Source of the DNA: Branchiostoma floridae
Taxonomy: Eukaryota > Chordata > Leptocardii > Amphioxiformes > Branchiostomatidae
Direction of reading: 5' to 3'
DNA: 64,000 nucleotides
NCBI RefSeq assembly: GCF_000003815.2
Contig: NC_049992.1
Span: 18,018,306-18,082,305 of the forward strand
Both the position numbers and the translations under genes were made by a program. Each line of letters begins with the position of its first letter. The stretch's first letter is position 1. Below, piece by piece: positions 9,743 to 21,737 of the stretch. A model generated the notes under the pieces. The model saw only the letters and a list, made by a program, of their open reading frames with translations. It did no database searches and was not told the origin of the DNA.

Positions 9743-10500
9743 CCTGTATGCGTATGATATTTCAGAATCACATTATGTATTAAATAATGCATTATGGTCC
9801 CTCAAACTTTCAAACACAGAGCGTAACCACAATACATGCGGATTAAGAACATATTCAAAAGTACCGATTATTAGGGAGGGGTTCAGCTAAGTTTTAAAAT
9901 ACGCAGAATGAAAGAAATTTCACAAAACAATAGAATCATACAATTCCTTCATTAATCATGCAAATTAAACACTCATTTGCATGATATGCATATCATAGTT
10001 TACATCATTGCCAAAGCTACCTACATGTCCAAAATCATTAAAAAAAAACATTATTCCTATTTTGAGTTATTCTTTTCCAAATTGTTTTACCCCTGCAATT
10101 CTAATCCTAGCCGCTAGGGGGCCAAGCACACGTCACTCCTTCCCGAGCAAAGAAGCCTAACACCTAGATATTGTATCCATAGCTTGTTCAGAACATGAGA
10201 TATCAAAAACGGAAGAGGCTGCTAGGTCACCCAAATTCTAACCATTTCCAGCACGCATTTGTCACATCCCACCAACACATCAAGTATGAAACCATTCCAT
10301 CCACTTGTTCTTGAGTTATATTGTTCACAGACACACACACACACGCTGGTGAACATATAACCCCCATGAATATTTCATGGGTCAATAAAGAACGACAACT
10401 CTGCGTTTGTTTCTGCCAAGTAATCCTCTCTAAAGAATAAAGAGCCTTGTTTTCACATCTCTTACCTTGATTCCACAGACGTTTCATTGACCGTCTGACA
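9743..10500. other. Upstream of unit 1: dispersed repeat
   Basis: From about 10080 to 10400 this matches a repeat also found at about 32560-33000 and 52560-53290, with shared phrases GCTGCTAGG and TTCACAGACACACACAC. It includes a short (CA)n run at 10330-10345. It is a likely SINE-like or other dispersed amphioxus repeat. No gene was seen. Confidence 0.5.
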
Positions 10501-10762
10501 CTACCCTGGGTGCCATCCGGGGTCGGGCAGCTTGGACAGTTTATCGGTAGCCCAAGGCAGTCATGCCCGCCGAGCTCCTATTAGCTCCCCGGGGAGTTTA
10601 AGCCCGATTAGGTCCACCTGCCCGTTAGCGAATACTCCTCCGGGCTGAGACTTCCCGGAGCGCTAATGTGAGGTCGGCGGGCAGGCTGCCGTGGCTCCCC
10701 GAACAAAACTCGCGAACAAATCTCGCTAGCTACCCGTCCTGTCTGGCTTCCCGGCCAGGGTA
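10501..10762. mobile_element. GC-rich hAT-like MITE, 262 bp
   Basis: The ends read CTACCCTGG and CCAGGGTA and lie between near-identical 8-bp repeats GTCTGACA (10493-10500) and GTCTAACA (10763-10770). The homologous place upstream of unit 3 (33080-33110) has no insert. The 8-bp duplication suggests hAT. It is strikingly GC-rich against its AT-rich surroundings. Confidence 0.6.
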
Positions 10763-11075
10763 GTCTAACACACTCCCCAGGACAATATTGACTGGTGCAT
10801 ATTAGCTATAGGGGTCACTGTTTACAGAATGCGGTCACAAAATGTTGATATTTTCATCATTCAAAAGGGTTTTTTATGCTTTATTTAGTGATGAAACAAC
10901 GAAACCATGTATCTCTCTCTACTTTTCTACTTTTCTTTTATATGCATCAGGAGTAAGGCATTAGTACTCACAGCAAGGCCTCTGTGGGGGCGACTTCGCC
11001 TTAAGAATTAGTCTCAGCTGTAAAAATGCAAAAACAACTCAATACTCCATTTTCAGCTGAAAGCAGTAAACCGTA

Positions 11076-11250
11076 ATCTCCAACCAGATCCTACGGTGCC
11101 ATGAGATGGTATGAAAGCTGGCAAAGAAGTATAGCCGGTCGGCCAAAGGGAGTCAGACGGGCTCCGGTAGCATACACACTCCTGGGCAGGCTTCGCTCAT
11201 CTGCCAGCTTTTGATACTAGCTTATGCTACCGTAGGATCTGCTTGGAGAT
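11076..11250. repeat. Inverted repeat (MITE) present in all spacers
   Basis: Arms begin ATCTCCAACCAGATCCTACG and end CGTAGGATCTGCTTGGAGAT. Copies occur at the same place upstream of the other units (about 20757-20886, 35400-35574, 45775-45902 and 55343-55509), so it predates the tandem duplications. Confidence 0.65.
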
Positions 11251-11779
11251 AAAACAAACCGATCACTTATAGATATGACAGTATTTTAGCGAATAAAGTG
11301 TTTATATGAGGAAGATTATCGATAACTTGAGTTCCACGACCTCATGCCTTCGTCAAATGATTTTACCTTAATAACTGGAATATTAATTGTTTTTCATTAA
11401 ATTTGCAAATACGTGTCTCATTTGCATAAATCATATAAGTTGATCATGTCCTCCACCCAAATAGCAGAAGTACACAGTTTATGTTCCGAAAGAAGGCTTT
11501 AATCACATTTTCTGATATTAAATGTTCAATGATGTCCACCTGTTGCTAATTTTATTTTTGGTGTCTGTAAATTGAAAGTGTACAGTATATACATTGGGTA
11601 TTTTGATCGCCCAGGTGCACAATACGTACGTTTAGTCAGAAACTGGACAATCATATTAAGACGCAAGATATTTCAAAAACAGGTGTATAGGTATCAATAT
11701 TAGGATATTAGTTTAGCAAAAGGAATGGTTTCAGTTGGGAATACACAATCAAGTAAACGATTGGACCGACTATACTCAC

Positions 11780-11915
11780 CGGGTAATTTCTATGGTGGTG
11801 ACTCACTGTAGCTTTATCTGGACTCCAACCAAACTCTAGATAGGACTGCGATATTTGCTCCTGGGTAGACAGATTTATTTTGTTTCGTTCCCAGCGTCAG
11901 TTGAGTGAAATGAAT
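11780..11915 (-). promoter_or_regulatory. Putative untranslated leader exon, unit 1
   Basis: A block conserved upstream of all five units ends on the minus strand in ACCCG|GTGAGTATAG, a consensus splice donor. A CAG|G acceptor lies 14 nt before each ATG (9743 here), so a leader exon spliced across about 2 kb is plausible. The 5' end is not defined and no convincing TATA box was found. Confidence 0.4.
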
Positions 11916-14900
11916 TATTCAAGACTCAGGACGAACCATTTCGCGGATGCCCAACATCGAATGTAGATGCTGATATTTGTGATCTCTTGTGGGTATATGT
12001 GGAATTGACTATATAGTAAAGTTCTCGTCTTAACAAAGGTGAAGTTAATTGCCAGGCACTTCTATGCATATATGAAGTATACATTCCCTTTTATTCAAAA
12101 TACCGTAATGAACTTGCCCGAGCATATTTTATAAACATCAGACAGATGAAGCATCAGGTTCCTGAATAGTTATTTACCACCGCGTTACGTAAGGTAAAGT
12201 CTACATCTCTTTGTCACCATCGTGATTTCAAACATTGTTAAAATATTTGGATACTTCTCGGCCATGTTCCAAAGTGTCATAATGTACAGGTTTGGTGATC
12301 AGCAACTGAACTTGTGAGTTGACCCTTAGTAAGTACGGGTATGTGCAATACTTAATCTCGTACAAGCCATATCTCAAAGTACCTACCTTTCCAAAAATTG
12401 TCTCCTCGTCCAAAACAAAGTGCGAAATGCCATCGAACTCTTACATAAGAACGAAGAGAGCACTTCTTCAGACTTATCACAAGATTGCTTCTCATATTCA
12501 TATAACGTGCTTGGCTACCAAAAGAAGGTGGGTGGTTATCATGGAAGCTCATCTGTGTTGGTAGTAATCATAGCACAATGCTGAACTTTCTTCCAACACA
12601 GAGGTATACATACACGGATCAAAACGCTCACTGAGATTTAGATTTCTTGAATAGAAACGTTGTCGTCTCACAACACATCCACATTGAATCACAAAGGCAA
12701 ATGACAAAAACAATTGAATCGAAAGCTTTTAAAGCGTTTATTCCAAAGTTTAAATGTCAACACACTATACGTAAATACAAAGCCGTAGGTCATAGTTCAA
12801 CTGTCAAACTACTCTAAATTCGCTGTGTTAACAGATTGCACATCAACTAAATAAGGCGTAAATGATATTGTTAGTCAACATCTCTAAACATAATTTAGTA
12901 CACATATATTGAGACCATAAAGTCTGGATTCAAAATGCTAGAACATCAGATAGAGGCTGATTAGCCAGATGTTTTATCATGATTCTATTTTATTCCCCTT
13001 AGAAATATAGCTGGTCGAAAGTAATTGACATGGCTACCGCACATTCTGCACAACTTCAGTCGGTACATATGACTAAACACACAAAATGTGGTAAACCAAA
13101 TAATTGATTCTTCAATTTTGCTCTATCACATAATTTTTTTACCTTGAAATAGCCGTGTGTATCCAATGATAATAGTATGCGTTTTACGATATTTTTCTTC
13201 AATCTTCGGCATATATGTATACATAATGCTTACTTTGAGTTGTACTATTTACAGTATGGTTGAAAACTTTGTTTTGGAAACAGCCGTAAATTGAACACTT
13301 GAACACTTTGCCTGAACACTTTTTACTAATATCAGACAGACGACACGCCACGTTCCTAAATATAAATCATTTATTTGCCTTATGTCAACAAACAATGCTT
13401 GAAATATTTGCCTTCTTCTCGTGCATTTCCTCCTGTGTTATAATACAGGTTTGATTATCAATTTCGGAACTTGATATCTGGTCATAGCTCATAGGGATTC
13501 GTGCGATACACAAGTAAAATACCAAAACTCCTACTTTTTACAAAAAATGCATCTGCATCTTAAGATTTAAAAGTTCAAACGTCATCGAATCCTTGCGTAG
13601 TTACAACCTTACTTCAGACTCATCACAATATTGCTTCGTATATTCATACGTATTCTACATCGAAGGTGGGTGTTTTTTTGATAGTGACATTTTTAAAAAT
13701 GGTTTTAAAAAGGTAGTGCGTGCGTGAACGTAGAAACAGGCACCACTTGTAGAGTCTGTTTAAGAAACTATATTAAGTGCACAAAATGCTTAGTGACAGT
13801 GGCTAGTTCAGTAACGACTATTATAAGTACAGTATGCTTCTAGTAGCTTGTAGATCAAGTTTATGATGATTGATAGTAACAACACAATTCAGCATGATTT
13901 GGAATAAAATGTGGTTTACAATCAGGTTCGTTGTCTTCATACTAAATAATGTTTTCTTGATGAGAATGATGTTAGTTGTAACATGAACAGTTTACACTGT
14001 AGATTACTTTGACATACTGCAGCACATATAAAATTGTTTATCACCAGGAGTAGCTTTCTGATGTCATTTTATAACGTCAATGTGACGCCAATTCGGTTGC
14101 CAATGCAACAGAAGTCTTGGCAGTCTTAAATTATCAATAAGGAACCCTTTTTGGTTAACGTTAATGACTGGCTGTAATAACTTATGTACAAAATAACATT
14201 AATGACATTTTACTTACACCATACTGCATATTATCACTTCAAAACGATACTAAAATGACAGCTAAGGACATACCGACTTGGATTTTATGGAGTGCATACT
14301 CTGGAGAGCCCCAAAAAATCAGCCTTGTCTAGATAGTATTAACACTTAATAAGCATGTACTAAGGCTTTTGTTTGCCATTAGACAACAGTGACAAGTAAT
14401 AATTAACGTTACGTCATTGCAAACGTAATACATAGTGAAGCTACAGGCTTGGATCCGACATCTTGGACCGGCAATCTTATTCAAATAAACTTACTTTATG
14501 AATTCTACATTATAAAAATTATTTTCAACACCATACTGCATAATTCATGTAAATTAAAATCTTATATCGGCACTGCAATAAAGGAATAGAATGAGGGAAA
14601 AAAACAAGGATACATTAGTCTATAGATACATTAATGACAAATGAATGAGATTGAAACATCAAATTAAAGATCCTACTTTTTTTTCTGAACGCGTTAATTT
14701 CAACTCCTATTCCCGAGTAATTTATAACATGCAGCTTATGAAGGTGCGGGACGTCCAGTCAGGATAATGAAATATTGATTTTAGCACACTATCTTACAAT
14801 CCGTGGTAAAGGAGGGAAGTAAATTATTCGCCTTTTAGAAAACATCCATACAAGGGTGCCGAAAGTTTTATCGAGAAGAACATCCTGTCAATAGTGCAAG

Positions 14901-15226
14901 ACATTTTTTTCCACATTCGGCCATGTTGATTTGGAGATTTTGATATTTTTGGAGAACATCTCATTTCACAGGACGTCAATTTTTGCCCTTTTAAAAAAGA
15001 CCATATTTTGAATCGACAAATCAACTGTTAAAGTGTTAAATACATGCTAAAAATTTACAAACAAAATTTAAAAAATGGATAGTTACGACGAAGAGTGCTA
15101 GGCTATATGGTTAATTGAAAAGTGTTCTCATGACAAAAGCATTTTACACCTCCTTGTCAGTTTTAACTTTTCCGAAGGAAATCATTTATATGATATAATC
15201 AAGAGATGTCTTACAGGGACAACCTG

Positions 15227-15492
15227 TCAATTATATGTACAAGTAAGTATAGACTGGGATTCCCTCTGACTTGTGCGAAAAGTTTTGCCCTGCCTTCTTT
15301 TTTCTCGATGTCCTTTTTTTTTCTGTAGTCGACACAGCCGGCGACGTCGACAGTGGTCAGGCGAGTTGCCGCACCAGTGTCCATCGGAACAGCATGGGTA
15401 TTTACCGTCAGGATCACATTCAGCAGGGTTACCATCATCTGCAGGGTAACCCTGGCCGCAACGCAAGTCGTCTCGCCACTTCTTCTTAGGAG
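15227..15492 (-). CDS. Unit 2 terminal exon: hevein-like module with frameshift
   Basis: The phase-1 acceptor AATAG|CTCC leads to APKKKWRDDLRCGQGYPADDG, NPAECDPDG and PCCSDGHWCG. After HC a one-base insertion, relative to units 1 and 3, shifts the frame: the CPGCVDYRK segment is replaced by RRRRLCRLQKKK and a basic tail. The lost segment is still readable in the neighbouring frame. The same change is in unit 4, so it predates their duplication. The protein still ends at a stop at 15227, so the product may be made with an altered C-terminus. Confidence 0.7.
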
Positions 15493-18400
15493 CTATTGGA
15501 TGAAATGTTTATTTAGTCAACATATGCAAAACAAAACAGCCTCGCAAGCTGCATGGGATGCCTAAATTGAGATATTTATTGCATCTCGAACATTTATGAT
15601 AAGACCGTGTGTTCCGTATTACCCTAGGTAACCGACCACGGGTAGAATTGTCCGACGACCCAGGGCTGGAGATTGATACAGAATATAGTGTCGTACTTTA
15701 ACCCTATTCGGACAGGGCGTTTTGGTCAATCTGTTACGTTGGGGCGGTGGGTTTTTTGAGGCCTACGCCTTCTAACGCCTGCAACTCTTGACTGACTTTT
15801 TCTATGACTGCCATTAGAGAATGATTCAGACGTGGAATATGGGTATTGCAAGGAATTTGATGTCATATCAACGTAATACGACGTCAATATGACGTCATCA
15901 ATGTGATTATATTGACTGTAACCATGAAAAATGGGTATTCCCAGAAAAATTCAAGGTCTGTTACAAAAATGCAACAGCAATTGGACATAGAAAAATAATG
16001 TTATAATATGTTAAAATAATAGCAAAAAAAGGACCCCGTGCATGAAAAGGTATACAAAGACCAGACTAAAACACTTTTGCTAATAATGTAATTTTGAATC
16101 ATCACCCGTGTGTCTTTTTTTTTTGTCAAAAAATGGCCAAAAATCGCAAAAGTAAGCATTTTGTTGTAACGTACACCAAACGTGTTAATGAATTTATATG
16201 GGGGGATTATCAAGGCACATCTCTGCTAAATTTCAGCTCATTCAGCTGTAATACCAGGGTACAGGGGGCCAAAATATACAGTTTTGGTCTAAAAATGACC
16301 AAAAATACTTAATAAAATCATTTTAGAGACAGATATGAAAAAAATGTAATTTTGAAAATAAACGCAATTTCATAATACTTTATTCATTTAATAAAATAGC
16401 TGTAATGTGGCAAGAAAACCTGAAAAATACTTTGTAATCTAGAAGGTAAACATGGGTGTAGTTAATACTAACATGTACACAGGGATTACCAGGGATGTAG
16501 GTGGTGTCCGTAGCAGGCTTACCATCGGTGTTGGTAGTGTCCACAGTAGGGTGAGCATGGATGTAGGTAGTGTCCACAGCAGGCTGTCCATTGGTGTAGG
16601 TAGTGTCCACAGCAGGCTGACCATGGGTGTAGGTAGAGTCCACAGCAGGCTGACCGTTGGTGTAGGTAGTGTCCACAGCAGGCTGACCATTGGTGTAGGT
16701 AGAGTCCACAGCAGGCTGAGCATTGGTGTAGGTAGTGTCCACAGCAGGCTGAGCATTGGTGTAGGTAGTGTCCACAGCAGGCTGGCCATTGGTGTAGGTA
16801 GTGTCCACAGTAGGCTGTCCATTGGTGTAGGTAGTGTCCACAGCAGGCTGTCCATTGCTGTAGGAAGTGTCCACAGCAGGCTGAGCATTGGTGTAGGTAG
16901 AGTCCACAGCAGGCTGACCAGGGACGGATGTATTATAAACAGCCTCCCCTGTCTGTAGATAGGAGAGATTCTAGTTAATATAGCTCATACAGTGAACAGA
17001 ACAGGTGAAGAATATGTTCATTGTTCTTTCCATTGTGTAACAATGACAATGCCCTCCTAAACATGTATAGAATTTGAAGACATACACGTAGGCCACATCC
17101 CGAAATGGAAGGAAGACCGTTTTCTTACCTTTTGAACATTGTTGTCAAAAGAAATCCAGGTTCCAAAAGCACTCGATGCCACCAACAAAGCAGTTACTAT
17201 CACGGCAACGCCAGTCCTGCTATAATTGCACTCTGAAATTACATACAAGGTAAGCGTCAAGGTGTTAAATAATGACTCATGTATCTAACCTACATGTATT
17301 ACATATATTCATGAGAGTAACTCCTGTAACTCTGAAACAACTTATCATATGGCCACCAATTTTCAGAGAATGATGTAGACATAATATCTAAAGATTTTAG
17401 GAACTTTGACGCAAGTATGACGTAATATAACGCAATTTTGACGTCATCAATCTATCTGTATTGGCTGGAACCATCAAAAAGGGTATTCCCAGAAAACGTT
17501 AAGCTATCCTGTTTTTTAATTACTTCAACTAAAATAACTATATATAGAAAACTCACGGCTACGTGCTTGTTGCGGTACGTTTGGCACGTACATCGGATTC
17601 CTTCTAAGGCCGTCTCGCATGGAGTTCGGATCTGAACTCGGAACATGTCTGTTTTTAGGTAAACCAGTGTCATCATTTCCATTAGCCACATTGCCAGCAT
17701 CATGTTCAGCGGAGTTGCATTCTGAGAACGAGTTTTTTTTTGCAGTTTAAGCATAAAATGCCATGTTTGCTCCTTTTTAGACAACTCAACATGAAACTAA
17801 ACATAACAATAAGAAAAGCAAACTTACGACAACGTGCTTGTTGCGGTACGTTTGGTACGTACATCGGATTTCTGTTCAGGCCGTCTCGCATGGAGTTCGG
17901 ATCTGTACTCGGGATACGTCTGTTTTCAGGTAAGCCATTGTGATCATTTTCATTAGCCACTTTGTCAGTATCTTGTTCAGTGGAGTCGCACGCTGACGTG
18001 TACGATGGGTTTGTGAATCCATAGGCGACAGCATATGGCATATAAGGATCCAAGTCGTCATTATCGTCAGTGACATCGACAGGCTCTTGAACCTCATCTT
18101 TAATGTCGTTTTGGGGGATTACGTTTGTACCACAGTCATCGTTATTCGCTGTTGTAGTTGTATTTCTTTCTGCATATAGTTTGTTGTTGGAATTGCAACT
18201 ACGTATGTTTGTTGCGTATCGAGAATACGGTTGTCCCAATGCTTTTGCGGGACATGCCGGGTCCCTGGTAGCGTTTTGATTGTTTGGGCCTGGGGAACAG
18301 CACAATGGGTTTGGGTTCAGGATCTTTTCTGGGGAGGTTGGATGAATGTTTGATTTCGAAGCCTCAATGTCATTCTGACGTATGTTTTGCTCTGTTATCG

Positions 18401-18812
18401 GCTTCACATCGTCATCAGCGATTTCGATTGCCTGTGCGGTATCATCTGCATCTTCAGTTGTATCAGGCATATGGTTATCATCATCATGTTCATTACACCC
18501 AATTTGTGTAGAACGATGGCCGTCCTTCTCATAGTTCTTCTGGTTTGTCAGTTTCTCGTGTGTATTTTGGACGTATCGAGTTTCAGGTACGGTCGTGCTA
18601 TCTTCGACAGGAACCGATCTTTCCGCATCATTTCCGAATGGGCTGCATGATGTTGTTTCGTACATCGGATTTGGCAGCACGGTGGAAAAAGCATATGGAT
18701 CCAAATCTTTCTGAATTGGGGGATTTGAAGTTACTTGTGGCAAACCAACTGCTGAGACAACGTTTGTGTCGATCGTTGGTACATCGTCTGGGGAGATGTT
18801 GTCTTCAGCCAT
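15227..18812 (-). CDS. Unit 2: short type II membrane protein with repeat stalk
   Basis: Exons 18812-17828, 17232-17129, 16952-16490 and 15492-15227 join to 1818 nt, 605 residues. Tail 1-328, transmembrane helix about 335-357, stalk 364-517, hevein-like module 519-605 with a frameshifted C-terminal part. No lectin, F5/8C or PAN exon lies between stalk and terminal exon. An extra exon (17721-17557) could be included without changing frame, giving 660 residues. The gene is very similar to unit 4: about 16 base differences and one 6-bp indel by eye in the tail exon. Confidence 0.7.
15493..16489. other. Unit 2 intron, stalk to terminal exon
   Basis: No exon was seen. The part at about 15700-15960 carries dispersed-repeat sequence (ACCCTATTCGGAC), and 16080-16320 resembles another dispersed repeat with GGCCAAAAAT motifs. 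It equals the unit 1 intron with the PAN and F5/8C region missing, which suggests loss of those exons in the unit 2/4 lineage or gain in unit 1. Confidence 0.5.
16490..16952 (-). CDS. Unit 2 stalk exon, thirteen 11-residue repeats
   Basis: 463 nt, phase 0 in, phase 1 out (CCTG|GTAATC). Eleven lead residues (TGEAVYNTSVP) and exactly thirteen repeats such as AQPAVDTTYTN. The 33-bp unit contains no stop in several frames, which explains the long overlapping ORFs on both strands. Confidence 0.8.
17129..17232 (-). CDS. Unit 2 transmembrane exon
   Basis: 104 nt, phase 1 in, phase 0 out. The hydrophobic segment TGVAVIVTALLVASSAFGTW is followed by ISFDNNVQK. It is three codons shorter on the extracellular side than in units 1 and 5. 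Confidence 0.8.
17557..17721 (-). CDS. Candidate duplicated tail exon 1b, unit 2
   Basis: 165 nt bounded by TTCTCAG|AATGC and AGCC|GTGAGT. It enters and leaves in phase 1, so it fits in frame between the tail exon and the transmembrane exon. It is a diverged copy of the last 55 codons of the tail exon and ends RRNPMYVPNVPQQARS, adding a fourth NPxY motif. It is either an alternative exon or an unused relic; the open frame and intact borders favour possible use. Confidence 0.5.
17828..18812 (-). CDS. Unit 2 cytoplasmic tail exon
   Basis: 985 nt, 328 codons plus one base, donor CGTTGTC|GTAAGT. It shares the opening MAEDN, the DPYAFSTVLPNPMYETTS segment, the TNPSYTSA segment and the closing RNPMYVPNVPQQ with the other units. 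It has one NHMPD copy. Start chosen by conservation; 14 nt upstream is the conserved CAG|G (18826). Confidence 0.8.
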
Positions 18813-18826
18813 GCTTATTTTTCACC

Positions 18827-21737
18827 CTGTATGTGTGTAACATTTCACAATTCCTAGTTCGGACGTGTAATCGCTATGCATTAACAAATTGCATTGTGGT
18901 CCCTAACTTTTGCTTTGAAACAAAGAGGATAACTACATTACATGCGAAATAAGAACTGTGAAACTTTCATAAGAACTTTAGCACGACTTTAGCATGTTTA
19001 TCTAAGACTAAGGCAACGTATAGTTCTTAAAAACATAGCCTAAAGTGCTTATATATATTTGTTCCCAAAGCTTCGTGAGCTTCGTGAGAAATTTATAAAA
19101 TCAGAGATGTAGTAGAACAGACGAGCAGTAGGGGTAGAGTCAAAAGGATTGAGTATAAACTAGGGTTCGTACCTTCACTAAATATCTTGGATGAAATATC
19201 TCCATAAGCTTATGTTGATTGTATGCAAATGACTTACATTTACATAATTTATGCACATGGTGATGTTCAGCATTGACTAACTTACACATGTCACAGTTAC
19301 TTCTCGGAATTTTTCAGAAAAAAAGGTCTGTCGGTAAAAAATAGAAATAAAATTTTGCAAACAGTCGGAGGTAGGAAAGTTCGAGGGGCCGGGCCTACTC
19401 AAGTTACACAACATAAATAACAACAGGTTTAACAAGTAATTGTTTTCAGATGAATGGGACGCTGTTTTCGGCAGAGTTTCCGACGCACTACGAGCGCTTT
19501 TTTAAAAGACGATCTTCATCTTTGCTTTATGAATAACAGCCAAAAGGCCAATATTTTGGGAGCTGAAAGTTTGGGAGCTAGTATTATGTTTGCGAAAATT
19601 TGTACCGTGATATTAGCACGCTCAAGACGGAACCTTCTTTCAAACCGGCAACGCGGCAGAAAAATAACTGGTTCTTTTTGACGTTACCCATTCAAACGAT
19701 GTGCGTGATTTTATTTCTCTTATGACGTGGATTTGAAGGTCACAACGCCACAAAAAAACGGAAATTTGCCGAGAAAAACAAGTAGAAAGCCACCGTTTCT
19801 AGTAATATCAACATGTTGACAATAGACTTATCTCTAGATGCATGGGTGAGCAAGTTATAAAAAACAGACACGGACACCTTTCATTTTCAAGCAAAATATG
19901 CTATGAAGCCATGCAAATATATAATACATGTTCCTTATACTCAACCAAGTTCTGTGACGAATAAATTTGTATTTTATGAGGTTTGAATGTAGACTAGAAT
20001 TACAACGCCCGGAATAGTTCAGCCTAAATTACAGTGGACTTTACCAATGACCCGTATGACCTCGAGGGCGCCATGTTCGATTTTCGTTGGCGTCAAGCAC
20101 GCAAATTTGTGACCGGGATTTTCCGGCAGTTATTATAAAAAATCAAGGTGTATCAAGGTTGATACACGGCAATATTTTGGTCGCCAAAATACAGCCAATT
20201 TTCCCGGGATTTTTGCGAGTTATATCATTTAATATCAATGTCACTTTGCCGAAAAGCAGTGAATGGAGTGCAAAAATACCGGGAAATACGGACAGGAAAA
20301 CCTAAACTTTCTATGTTTAGGGGGTCTCTTTGTAGCCCAAACAAGTCCGTACAAAATTGGCACGTACAGCTACTGGAATTTGAGGCCCATAGTTTATTTG
20401 AGAGAAGAGGCAGTGAAATTTTGTCAACGTAAGCTGTGGCCATTTTTTTTCAAGTTTGGAAAAATAGGTCGCAGAATCCGAAAAGCAACAAATAAAATTG
20501 GTGTGGCCTAACAATTATTGTTTCATGCTTTATTCGGTGTCGTACCAACCAGATGAAACTACCAAACCATGTATGCCTCTCTACTTTTCTACACATATGC
20601 ATCAGGCGTTATGCATTTTGCATTAGTACTCACAGCAAGGCCTCTGTGGGGGCGATTTGTAGCAGAAGTAGTCTTCGTTTTAAGACATAGTCTCAGCTGT
20701 AAAAAAATGCAAAATAATTCAATATTCCGTTCTCAGCTGAAAGAAGTAATCCGTAATCTCCAAGCAGATCCTACGGTCGGCCAAAGGGAGTCAGACGGGC
20801 TCCGGTAGCATACACACTCCTAGGCCAGCTTCACTCCTCTGGCATCTTTGATACTATCTTATGGCACAGAAGGATCTGCTTGGAGATTAAGTAAACCGAT
20901 CGCTTATAGATATGACAGTATTTTAGCAAATAAAGTGTTTATATAATGAAAATTATCAATATCTAGAGTTCCATGACCCTATGTATGCCTTTGCCAAATG
21001 ATTTTACCTTACAATTGGTATATATTTATTGTGTTTGTCATTTAATTTGCAAATACGTTCCTAAGTTGATAAATCTGATAAATGATATCAGTTGATCATG
21101 TCCTCCACCAAAATAGCAGAAGTAAATAATCTATGTCTAGAAAAAAGGGCTTTAATCGCATTTTCTGATAGTAAATGTTCAATGATGTCCACCTGATGCT
21201 ATTTTTAATTTTGGTTTCTGTAAGTTGAAAGTATATATACATTGGGTATTTTGATCGCCCAGATGCACAATACGTACCTTTAGTCAGAAACTTCACAATC
21301 ATACTAAGACGCAGGATGTATGGGTATTAATATGAGGATATCAGTTTAGCAAAAGGAATTGTTTTAGTAGGGCGTACTAAAAAAAGTGAACGATTAGACA
21401 CACTATACTCACCGGGTAATGTCTATGGTGGTGCCTCACTGTAGCTTTATCAGGACTCCAACCAAACTCCAGATCGGACTGCGATATTTGCTCCTGCGTA
21501 GACGGATTTATTTTTTTCATTCCTAGTGTCAGTTGAGTGAAATGAATAATTCCAGACTCAGGACGAACCATTTCGTGGGTGCCCAACTGTACATAGATGC
21601 CAACATTTATGATCTCTCGTTGGTATAAATAAATAGAATTGACCAAATAAAGTTCTCGTCTTATAGCTTAATAAAGTTGTTCTTTTTTACCAGGCATTTT
21701 TGATTGTGTCACAAAAAGTGTATATAATATGATGTAT
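18827..21737. other. Upstream of unit 2, spacer copy 2 first part
   Basis: No coding gene was seen. At 19030-19720 it closely matches 43750-44420 upstream of unit 4; the small ORF at 19454-19681 is shared with unit 4 and, less well, unit 3 only because of the duplication. The putative leader block lies at 21413-21545. Confidence 0.5.
21413..21545 (-). promoter_or_regulatory. Putative untranslated leader exon, unit 2
   Basis: Conserved block ending ACCCG|GTGAGTATAG, 2.6 kb upstream of the unit 2 ATG, as upstream of the other units. The transcription start is not defined. Confidence 0.4.

Larger units (their letters stand above)
10771..15210. other. Spacer copy 1 (between units 2 and 1)
   Basis: Intergenic DNA paralogous to the spacers upstream of units 2 to 5. 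No coding gene is visible; short ORFs such as 12228-12564 are conserved only because the DNA is duplicated. It includes the inverted repeat at 11076-11250 and the putative leader exon at 11780-11915. Confidence 0.6.

Noticed and set aside
12228-12564. Small ORFs conserved between spacers (with 36628-36876)
   Set aside because: The conservation covers the whole non-coding spacer equally and the other spacer copies (22.9 and 47.2 kb) break the frame.
19454-19681. 75-codon ORF also present at 44174-44401 (and partly 33513-33806)
   Set aside because: Shared because of the segmental duplication; the third copy differs in frame and length and no domain is visible.
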